In this document: positions 57,301 through 64,000 of the stretch, one piece after another
How positions within the stretch are numbered: position 1 is the first letter of the stretch
Layout of the letters: each line of letters starts with the position of its first letter
Assembly: GCF_000307105.1 (NCBI RefSeq)
Contig: NC_018645.1
Coordinates: 1,066,578-1,130,577 of the forward strand
DNA length: 64,000 nucleotides
Origin: Desulfobacula toluolica Tol2
GTDB lineage: Bacteria > Desulfobacterota > Desulfobacteria > Desulfobacterales > Desulfobacteraceae
Direction: 5' to 3'
Position numbers and translations under genes: made by a program
Notes under the pieces: generated by a model
Told to the model about the DNA's origin: nothing
Database searches by the model: none
The model's input: the letters and a program-made list of their open reading frames with translations, nothing else

Positions 57301-58886
57301 TGTGGAATTGAAACACATCGCAAAGCGGCCTTACTTCAGCCATATCAAACTTTTAATCAGACCAGTGTGGAATTGAAACAAGGGAACATTGCTTTTTTAC
57401 CACCAACAATAAAATACTTTTAATCAGACCAGTGTGGAATTGAAACATGTCCTGTAAGCCAGTCCCGATATTTTGAACATTCTTTTAATCAGACCAGTGT
57501 GGAATTGAAACAACGGTGAAGTGGTAGAAAAAAAGATAAAAAAGCACCTTTTAATCAGACCAGTGTGGAATTGAAACACTTGTACCAATATTTTTCGTGT
57601 CAATCAGCTCGTCTTTTAATCAGACCAGTGTGGAATTGAAACTGTGGTGAGATGCTCTTGTTTACAAGATATTGATGCTTTTAATCAGACCAGTGTGGAA
57701 TTGAAACCCAATACCCCGGTTGATCGCATCGAGATAATCACCAACTTTTAATCAGACCAGTGTGGAATTGAAACTTCGCTGTTTTCAGTCCACCACTGTT
57801 GGAATAACACGTCTTTTAATCAGACCAGTGTGGAATTGAAACAGGTTTGCGCGACGTGGAAAATTTACCGTGACATATCTTTTAATCAGACCAGTGTGGA
57901 ATTGAAACTTTGGAGGGCAAACAGGAGACTCAAGGAAAAGCTGTTCTTTTAATCAGACCAGTGTGGAATTGAAACCGAAACAGACGTGTGGGCGCTAATC
58001 GAAAAAATCAACTTTTAATCAGACCAGTGTGGAATTGAAACTTGTAAGATTGAAAAACCTGTTTCAGAGTTTTACAACTTTTAATCAGACCAGTGTGGAA
58101 TTGAAACTAATATCCTATTTTTTTGGTGATCCACCAAGAAGTTCTTTTAATCAGACCAGTGTGGAATTGAAACATACTAAAATACAAACGAATAAATATC
58201 CACATTGCCATCTTTTAATCAGACCAGTGTGGAATTGAAACTAATATCCTATTTTTTTGGTGATCCACCAAGAAGTTCTTTTAATCAGACCAGTGTGGAA
58301 TTGAAACATACTAAAATACAAATGCTTTTCTGCTTTTAATCAGACCAGTGTGGAATTGAAACACGGAATAACCAGAGATATTTCTCAAAACGCAATACTT
58401 TTAATCAGACCAGTGTGGAATTGAAACAGGATAAGCGGATTGCATTCAAGCAGTATGGACCAAACTTTTAATCAGACCAGTGTGGAATTGAAACGTATCC
58501 ACGGCGTATGGGTCAGATAATGCTTTTCTGCTTTTAATCAGACCAGTGTGGAATTGAAACACGGAATAACCAGAGATATTTCTCAAAACGCAATACTTTT
58601 AATCAGACCAGTGTGGAATTGAAACATGGTTCCAATAAGCTTTAGAACGGCCTCTTTCAACTTTTAATCAGACCAGTGTGGAATTGAAACTAGGGATGTT
58701 CCGACCATTGAACAATTAGAATGGCTTTTAATCAGACCAGTGTGGAATTGAAACGCAGAAACCAAATAGCCGATGAATCAGACACGTTTGCTTTTAATCA
58801 GACCAGTGTGGAATTGAAACGGTTATAGAGTATATGATCCATGTTTTTTATACCAGCTTTTAATCAGACCAGTGTGGAATTGAAAC
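54382..58886 (+). CRISPR. CRISPR array, main part: 69 repeats, 68 spacers
   Basis: A 30-base repeat beginning CTTTTAATCAGACC and ending GTGGAATTGAAAC, identical in all copies I compared, occurs 69 times from 54382 to 58857. Spacers are mostly 34-38 bases (mean about 36). The repeat type, with cas5, cas3, cas8, cas7, cas6, cas4, cas1 and cas2, fits subtype I-B or a close variant. Near the distal end there are duplicated spacers and one 25-base chimeric spacer (see separate entry). Short reading frames across repeats are artefacts. Confidence 0.98.
58108..58595 (+). repeat. Duplicated and chimeric spacers in the array
   Basis: The 36-base spacer at 58108-58143 recurs exactly at 58242-58277. 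The 35-base spacer at 58363-58397 recurs exactly at 58561-58595. Spacer 58308-58332 is only 25 bases: its first 15 match the start of spacer 58174-58211 (ATACTAAAATACAAA) and its last 10 match the end of spacer 58495-58530 (TGCTTTTCTG). Duplication plus deletion by recombination inside the array explains this. Confidence 0.9.
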
Positions 58887-58923
58887 GTAAGCGATGTTTT
58901 AACCCCACTCAGGGGGCGGAAGG

Positions 58924-60456
58924 TCAAGCCAACTGTTTTTTATCGACATTGTATGGAAGCAACGCCTTAAAATCATCTTCCGTCATAGCCTCAGGCAAGT
59001 GTTCAAACAGATATTTGAGATACCAATATGGCTCCAGCCCATTTGATTTGGCTGTTTCAATCAAGCTGTAAATCAGTGCACTGGCCCGGGCACCCTTAAC
59101 GGTGTCCGAGAAAAGCCAATTCTTTCGTCCGACCACAAAAGGTCGGATGGCATTTTCAACCAGATTGTTATCAGGCCTGATGATTCCGTCGGTCGTGTAT
59201 TGGATGAGCCTGTGCCATTGGTTGAGAGTATAATGGATCGCCTTGCCAAGCAGACTTTTGGGAGGAACTTTTTCCACTCTTGCATCAAGCCATTTCTTGA
59301 ACTCTTCTAAAATTGGAACCGCTTCTTTTTGCCTCCGAGCATATAATTGGTCAGGCGTTAATTCCTGCACCCGGGCTTCTTTTTCAATTTTATAAAGCAG
59401 ACTGATATACTTTAAAGCGGTGCCGGCATTGCCCGACGAACTCTTTTTATTCCCTGCAGCTTTTGTTACATTTTTAAATCCCCTGCGGGCGTGAGTCCAG
59501 CATGCCACATGAATGATATCTGTTATTTTGTCCAGAAAATCATATCCTTTATAGCCATCCGTCTGAACAATGCCTTTGTATCCATTCAAAAATGATGCGG
59601 CAACATCTCCGGATCGTGTCGGATGATATTGGAATTGAATAATTGGCATATCAGGCGGACCACCTCTAAAAATCCACATATATGATTTTGATTTCCGGGG
59701 GCCCTTTAAGACCAGAAGAGGTGTTTCATCAGCACCAATCATCGGGCTTGCCAGTATGTCCTTTTGCATCATGTCGATTAGAATATCACAGGCGTCAGCG
59801 ACTTTCATGGCCCATGTACACATGGTCGACCGGCCAAGTTCAATACCGATCCTGGTAAATTGCTTTTCCTGACGGTAAAACGGCAGGGCATCTGCAAATT
59901 TTGCGGTCAGAATATGTGCCAGAAGGCCTGGGGTAGCAATGCTTTTGGGGATAATCTGTTCAGGCATCCTGGCAATTGACACGGTGGGGCCGTCGTCTTC
60001 CACACCTTCACAATTTTTGCAGGCGTATTTATACCGGATGTTTCGAAGTACCCTTACTTTGGCAGGGATATAGTCCAGTTGTTCTGACTCTTCCTGGCCG
60101 ATGCGTTCCTTAAGGCAACCGCAGTTGCACTGTCTTTCATCCTCGCTGAGTTCATGTATAACATCTATACGGGGAAGATCGGCGGGTAAAGGCTTGCGGC
60201 CACGTTTTTTACGGGTATGTTCACCAATCGTTACGTCTTCCTCCTCTTTTTCCAGGATAGGAAGTTCGGGTTCAGGCATATCGAACAGAGACATTTGCCC
60301 GTCATCTTTAGGCGTTTTCTCTGATTTGCGACCAAAGATCATATTCTGAAGTGATTTAACCTGCTCTTTAAGGATTTGATTCTCATCAATCAAATCACAA
60401 GCAATTTTCTTCACTTCATCCAGATTCCGATTACCTTTTACCTTGCCTTTAGTCAT
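58924..60456 (-). CDS. tnpC: IS66 transposase (TnpC)
   Basis: 510 residues. N-terminal coiled coil (LIDENQILKEQVKSLQNMIFGRKSE), a Cys zinc-binding segment (CNCGCLKERI, then YACKNCEG), and the DDE catalytic core: SPMIGADETPLLVL, FLNGYKGIVQTDGYKGYDF, and DNNLVENAIRPFVVGRKNWLF with the catalytic Glu. Length and motifs match complete IS66 transposases. Confidence 0.96.
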   Translation of the reverse strand: MTKGKVKGNRNLDEVKKIACDLIDENQILKEQVKSLQNMIFGRKSEKTPKDDGQMSLFDMPEPELPILEKEEEDVTIGEHTRKKRGRKPLPADLPRIDVIHELSEDERQCNCGCLKERIGQEESEQLDYIPAKVRVLRNIRYKYACKNCEGVEDDGPTVSIARMPEQIIPKSIATPGLLAHILTAKFADALPFYRQEKQFTRIGIELGRSTMCTWAMKVADACDILIDMMQKDILASPMIGADETPLLVLKGPRKSKSYMWIFRGGPPDMPIIQFQYHPTRSGDVAASFLNGYKGIVQTDGYKGYDFLDKITDIIHVACWTHARRGFKNVTKAAGNKKSSSGNAGTALKYISLLYKIEKEARVQELTPDQLYARRQKEAVPILEEFKKWLDARVEKVPPKSLLGKAIHYTLNQWHRLIQYTTDGIIRPDNNLVENAIRPFVVGRKNWLFSDTVKGARASALIYSLIETAKSNGLEPYWYLKYLFEHLPEAMTEDDFKALLPYNVDKKQLA

Positions 60457-60500
60457 GGACTGTATATACCATAACCACGGGCTTTTTCATAGTTTTAACA

Positions 60501-60848
60501 TCAATAAATCATGGAATATTTCAAGGGTTTATGTGCCTGATTTATATTCAGGCCGTCAACTAACCAGGACAACTCTCGACTGGTAATATTCATGACATCG
60601 TCAGATGTTTTCGGCCACTTGAAACGGTCTTTTTCAAGACGTTTCTGCCACATACAGAAGCCATTTTTATCCCAGTATAAAATTTTTAAAATGGTCTGCG
60701 TCCGGTTGCAGAATACAAACAAGTTGGAGGAAAATATGTCAAGTTGCATCTGTTCACTGACAATGACGGACAATCCGTTAATAGCTTTGCGCATATCCGT
60801 TGCGCCTAAGAATAGATAGACCTTGGTGTCTGACGGAAAATTCATCAT
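60501..60848 (-). CDS. tnpB: IS66 accessory protein TnpB (Orf2)
   Basis: 115 residues with the family start KVYLFLGATDMRKAINGLS and the typical VFCNRTQTILKILYWDKNGFCMWQKRLE. Required with TnpA for IS66 transposition; role otherwise unclear. ATG 60848 overlaps the tnpA stop. Confidence 0.95.
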   Translation of the reverse strand: MMNFPSDTKVYLFLGATDMRKAINGLSVIVSEQMQLDIFSSNLFVFCNRTQTILKILYWDKNGFCMWQKRLEKDRFKWPKTSDDVMNITSRELSWLVDGLNINQAHKPLKYSMIY

Positions 60849-61165
60849 TGGACAGCCTTCAATACAGAAAGCACCTGCTCAAGGGTTTCTTTCTTAAAAC
60901 CGTCAGGGATTTCCACTTGCAGTTCCCGGCCTATATTCAGTTTTAGCCCTGCTTGACAAAAGTGAGTCGGCACAGGAACCTGAACCAGTCCTGTGGGCTG
61001 ATTTGGTTTACCGAATTTAATCTTCCAATAGGTGAACCTGTTCGGCCTCAGGCCATTCTGGCGGCAGTACTCTATTTGGGACAGGCGGGATTCAGTCCAT
61101 TGATCGATATGTGTTTTCCAGAATATTGCCTTTTCTTCGTTTATTTTCTTCCACGATTTGCTCAA
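60845..61165 (-). CDS. tnpA: IS66 accessory protein TnpA (Orf1)
   Basis: 106 residues. A helix-turn-helix-like start (EKAIFWKTHIDQWTESRLSQIEYCRQNGLRPNRF cut here to its sense: segment about residues 9-42) followed by FTYWKIKFGK, as in IS66 Orf1 proteins. First of the three IS genes; AAAAAGGAGG lies before its start. Confidence 0.9.
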   Translation of the reverse strand: MSKSWKKINEEKAIFWKTHIDQWTESRLSQIEYCRQNGLRPNRFTYWKIKFGKPNQPTGLVQVPVPTHFCQAGLKLNIGRELQVEIPDGFKKETLEQVLSVLKAVQ

Positions 61166-61241
61166 TACACACCTCCTTTTTGAGAAGAGATATTAAGCGA
61201 AATCTGGAGGCCTTAGTAGATGGGGTTTAATTACCGCTTAC

Positions 61242-61587
61242 AGTGTGGAATTGAAACATTTTTTCACTACGTTGGTATGTGTTTGGCTCTAAGGCTTTTA
61301 ATCAGACCAGTGTGGAATTGAAACATTTTCTGGGGGCACAACGGTAGAAATGGGAAAAGCTTTTAATCAGACCAGTGTGGAATTGAAACTACATTAATAG
61401 TTCTGAATTGCAGCAAAAATTTGAACTTTTAATCAGACCAGTGTGGAATTGAAACTGACCACGGATTATGGATCATCATAAATGCATTTTCCTTTTAATC
61501 AGACCAGTGTGGAATTGAAACATGTAAAAGCAAAATTAAACGAACGAGGTAAAGCCTCTTTTAATCAGACCAGTGTGGAATTGAAAC
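61242..61587 (+). CRISPR. CRISPR array, distal part beyond IS66: five repeats plus one truncated
   Basis: The last 16 bases of a repeat directly abut the IS (61242-61257). Full repeats follow at 61295, 61360, 61426, 61492 and 61558, with 35-37-base spacers. No repeat follows 61587. Being beyond a 2.4 kb element whose genes read the other way, these old spacers may not be transcribed from the leader. Confidence 0.95.
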
Positions 61588-61763
61588 ACAAGCTGCTTAT
61601 CAAGCTGGAATCCCTCAATATGATTTTGAGGCAAAAAGGCAGATGGCCTCGAAGCCACATCTGAAAAGTCAATACTGGGTTACATAATCAATCAGTACCC
61701 ATGCATCCGTCCCTGTGATCATTGCTACCGGAGGTGCTGCCTTTACCATGACTGTACATCATT

Positions 61764-61800
61764 CAAACCGTAACCGGTGGTGTACAATGATTACGGTTTG
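61764..61800 (-). terminator. Hairpin downstream of the MmgE/PrpD gene
   Basis: CAAACCGTAA (61764-61773) pairs with TTACGGTTTG (61791-61800) around a 17-base loop, 13 bases after the MmgE/PrpD stop on the reverse strand. The stretch 61588-61763 shows nothing else I can name. Confidence 0.55.
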
Positions 61801-61813
61801 AGCAGTTCAACGG

Positions 61814-63154
61814 TCAGGCATTGGGGTGAATCGTCAATGCCACGATTTCATTCATATTATTGATCTGTTCCAGGGATTTGATTTTTTTGATCAGGTTTTC
61901 TGTTTTTTCTTTGGAAATGGCCATAATGGCTGCATTACGGTATTTTTCAGCCAGTTGCTCAAAGGTCAGGGGATTGTCCGGATCTCCCTTGGGTTTGGCC
62001 AGAAACCGGGCGTATTTGGTGCCGTCTTTCATCAAAATTTTCACTCTGGCACCAAAACCGATTCGCGGGTCAAGTGAGGTGTGGATCTTTTTGCACAGGG
62101 TTACAAGTCGCGGGGAGTTGACTTTTTCATCGGTAAATTTAGCCAGAGTGACATTGCCTTCGGCCAAGGCCAGGGCAGCCAGAAACCATACGCTGAATTT
62201 GCCTTCAACACCTATTTTGGGGGCTTTTATGGTTGCGGCTGTTGAGGCCACAGGGCCGATTTCAAGATCAATGCGGTCCACATTTTCAATATCAATATTT
62301 TCTTGAGTCCTGATCTCCTCCAGGAGATTCATCGTCGAATGCGTTCAGGCTCATGTGGGGTAAGGTTTTATACTCAACCGGTTAATATGAAATTTTTGCC
62401 CCAGCTGATCAAGCATGATTGCTTGGTCAGGTGTCTCGGTCAGCACATCAAGCAGTCCCAGTTCCCCTTCAAGCATATTCTGGGAAGCGGTAAATCCCAT
62501 GGAAGCCAGTGATGCAGACATTATGCCTTCCATGGAGACTTTGCCGGCATGAAAAGGTTTGCACATGGTTCCAAAGACTTGCCGCAGTCCGCTGGCCTGG
62601 GTGCCGCAGATGCCAAAGGCGGTAACCAGTTGATCGGCATTGAGTCCCATGAGTTTTGCCGCGCCGGCAGTGGCTCCGAAAGTGCCGGCTGTGGCTGTAG
62701 TGTGCCAGCCTCGCTGGTAATGATAGTCTCCCAGGGCTAATCCTATGCGGATGCACACATCAACTCCCAGAACCATGGCGGTGATAAACTCCCTGCCGCT
62801 GGTGTTGAATTTTTCCGCCAGTGCCAGGATCGCCGGTACGCAGGCGGCAGAGGCATGGATGACGGTTTCATCATGATAGTCGTCAAAATCAAGAGCGTGG
62901 CCGATCATACCGTTGGCCAGGGCGGCGTTGGCTATATCTGTTTTAAGTGATGAACCAATGACGCTTGCTTCCGGTTTTCCTCCAACGGCCATAACATAAT
63001 GCATCATGACTTTGGAGCCAGGGTCAGTGGTGCCGGCTAATGCCACTCCCTGCCAGTCAAGAAAACACTCCTTGGCTTTGTTAACTACAGGTTCAGGAAG
63101 GTCTTCAAACCGTGTGGCACATACAAATTGAGCTAATCTTCGGGTAAGTTCCAT
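61814..63154 (-). CDS. MmgE/PrpD-family protein with two in-frame TGA codons
   Basis: One reading frame of 447 codons gives a full-length MmgE/PrpD protein (2-methylcitrate dehydratase / cis-aconitate decarboxylase-like superfamily; family length about 450) if TGA at 62353-62351 (codon 268) and 62347-62345 (codon 270) are read as amino acids. Before them are VNKAKECFLDWQGVALAG, GHALDFDDYHDETVIHASA and GLRQVFGTMCKPFHAGK; the junction reads SIKPYPT-x-A-x-THST and then IEIGPVAST-like second-domain sequence. In relatives the segment is KPYPxCxxTH, so codon 268 falls where Cys is common. A SECIS-like hairpin follows. Either a selenoprotein or a decayed gene. GAAAGGAA lies before ATG 63154. Confidence 0.75.
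62313..62328 (-). promoter_or_regulatory. SECIS-like hairpin after the in-frame TGA codons
   Basis: On the reverse strand ATCTCC pairs with GGAGAT around the loop TGGA. The loop begins 28 bases after the first TGA and 22 after the second, inside the range for bacterial SECIS elements, and has G in its second position. The stem is only six base pairs, weaker than the two formate dehydrogenase elements. Confidence 0.35.
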
Positions 63155-63177
63155 CGCTATTGTTTCCTTTCATTTTC

Positions 63178-64000
63178 CTATGGAGTTTGATGTGGCGGAT
63201 TTTGGTTTCTCAATTTTTTGTTCTTACTTTTAATATACCAGGCATTATGGCCGTAAAGTTTATCAGCACACGTTTGACACAGGCCATGGGTGAACAATAC
63301 ATCGGAATGACTTTCAATATAGTCTTCCAATTCATTCCAATCCCCTTTATCATTGCGGATTTTGTTACAGTTAGAACAAATCGGGAGTAAACCGCTTAAC
63401 ATTTTAACGTTATCAAGAGCTTTTTGGAGTTCTTTGATCAATTTATTGTGTTTTTCCTCTAACCGTTTTCGTTCCTGAATTTCTTTTGTAAGGTCTTTAT
63501 TGGTATCTGACAGTGCTTTGGTTCTTATTTCGATCAGATGTTCTAAATTCTGCTGATAATTTTTTAAATCAAGCAGGTTTTTTTTAAGTTCGAATTCCAT
63601 GAATGCAAATGCATCAGCAAGTTGCTTTATCTCATCATTCCTATCATTTGCTCTGATAGATTTCAGCAATGGATCGTCGTGTAATTTAAAATTACTGTTT
63701 GCCAGATTTTTTGCATATTGCGTCAGATCTGCAAGCGGAGACGCTATTTTTTTGCTGATAAAAACAGCAAAAGCAATTCCAATCATAGAAAACATCAAAA
63801 TGATGGCAGAGTGTCTGGCAGCAATTGCAGAACCTGGTTTTTTTAATGTTTGGTTATCAACAAAAGCTGCAACATACCAGTCCATGGATTTAAAATAATC
63901 TACAAAAGCGCTCTGGGTCATTTGCTTTTGGTTCTTATTGGGATATGGATATTCAACAGGCTGGCTAAAATTACCGGTTGATTTTTTTAAATAATTTTGA
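63178..64000 (-). CDS. Membrane signalling protein with HAMP and Cys/His module (N-terminus off window)
   Basis: The reverse-strand frame stays open from the right edge to its stop at 63178, so the N-terminus lies outside the window. Visible: the end of an extracytoplasmic sensor region (MDWYVAAFVDNQTL), one helix (AIILMFSMIGIAFAVFI), HAMP (KIASPLADLTQYAKNL), a coiled coil (about 100 residues), and a C-terminal module LLPICSNCNKIRNDKGDW...HSDVLFTHGLCQTC. The same module ends the response regulator at 27292. No kinase or cyclase domain follows, so its output is unknown. Confidence 0.85.
   Translation of the reverse strand, partial: QNYLKKSTGNFSQPVEYPYPNKNQKQMTQSAFVDYFKSMDWYVAAFVDNQTLKKPGSAIAARHSAIILMFSMIGIAFAVFISKKIASPLADLTQYAKNLANSNFKLHDDPLLKSIRANDRNDEIKQLADAFAFMEFELKKNLLDLKNYQQNLEHLIEIRTKALSDTNKDLTKEIQERKRLEEKHNKLIKELQKALDNVKMLSGLLPICSNCNKIRNDKGDWNELEDYIESHSDVLFTHGLCQTCADKLYGHNAWYIKSKNKKLRNQNPPHQTP

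Larger units (their letters stand above)
58887..61241 (-). mobile_element. IS66-family insertion sequence inside the CRISPR array
   Basis: 2355 bases bounded by inverted repeats GTAAGCGATGTTTTAACCCC (58887-58906) and, on the other strand, GTAAGCGGTAATTAAACCCC (61241-61222). It carries the three IS66 genes in the order tnpA, tnpB, tnpC on the reverse strand. Both flanks carry the 16 bases AGTGTGGAATTGAAAC, the end of the CRISPR repeat, instead of a simple 8-base target duplication. The genes look intact. Confidence 0.95.

Noticed and set aside
54928-58238. Short proteins with repeated SFNQTSVELK-type sequence
   Set aside because: They are translations through CRISPR repeats and spacers, with no ribosome sites.
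61814-62332. A separate 172-residue gene starting at ATG 62332
   Set aside because: It is in the same frame as the gene before it and forms the missing second part of an MmgE/PrpD protein. The GGAGG near its start lies inside the ATG's own coding region, not upstream.

Overview
The window looks like an anaerobic, sulfate-reducer-type deltaproteobacterium (Desulfobacterales-like). The pointers are two selenocysteine formate dehydrogenases, a NikK/NikL-like nickel/cobalt pair, moderate-to-low GC with AT-rich intergenic DNA, several TonB receptors feeding FecCD/BtuC-type ABC importers, and a flotillin/PspA stress operon. The assignment is an inference; no rRNA or other taxonomic marker is present.

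Layout. (1) 1-525: 5' part of a TonB receptor running off the left edge. (2) 0.7-17.4 kb, locus 1: an AraC regulator behind a cobalamin riboswitch plus terminator, then a long forward operon: TonB receptor, two complete ABC importers (called A and B here), two methyltransferases, two radical SAM proteins (one fused to a periplasmic-binding-protein-like lobe), an exported deaminase, a small Cys-rich protein, an unrecognised protein and a DUF364 'heavy-metal chelation' protein. (3) 17.5-22.6 kb: two convergent selenocysteine formate dehydrogenase genes with matching promoter-operator architecture. (4) 22.8-31.2 kb, reverse strand: metallophosphoesterase; a response regulator / binding protein / histidine kinase operon; flotillin-YqiJ-PspA operon. 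(5) 31.4-46 kb, loci 2 and 3: a divergent pair of metal-chelate uptake operons. The reverse arm has a TonB receptor, a TiaS-like protein and an A-type importer, followed by a second TonB receptor with NikK/NikL-like proteins. The forward arm has a B-type importer and a CcsA/ResB-like pair. (6) 46.2-61.7 kb: a type I (I-B-like) CRISPR-Cas system with 74 intact repeats, interrupted by an IS66 element. (7) 61.8-64 kb, reverse strand: an MmgE/PrpD-family gene with two in-frame TGA codons, and a truncated membrane sensor protein.

How the genes fit together. Importer types A and B each occur twice, once in locus 1 and once in the divergent loci 2/3, and the TonB receptors at 2.3 kb and 39-41 kb are paralogues. 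Locus 1 adds intracellular enzymes (radical SAM, methyltransferase, DUF364), which suggests that something is both imported and chemically processed. The cobalamin riboswitch on the regulator gene, the NikK/NikL-like proteins and the CcsA/ResB-like pair point to a metal-tetrapyrrole or similar chelate. The ligand itself cannot be read from the sequence.

The observations most worth following are the radical SAM / binding-protein fusion at 14.9-16.6 kb, the MmgE/PrpD gene with two UGA codons and a SECIS-like hairpin at 62.3 kb, the shared formate dehydrogenase control element, and the recombination scars and homologous-target spacers in the CRISPR array.
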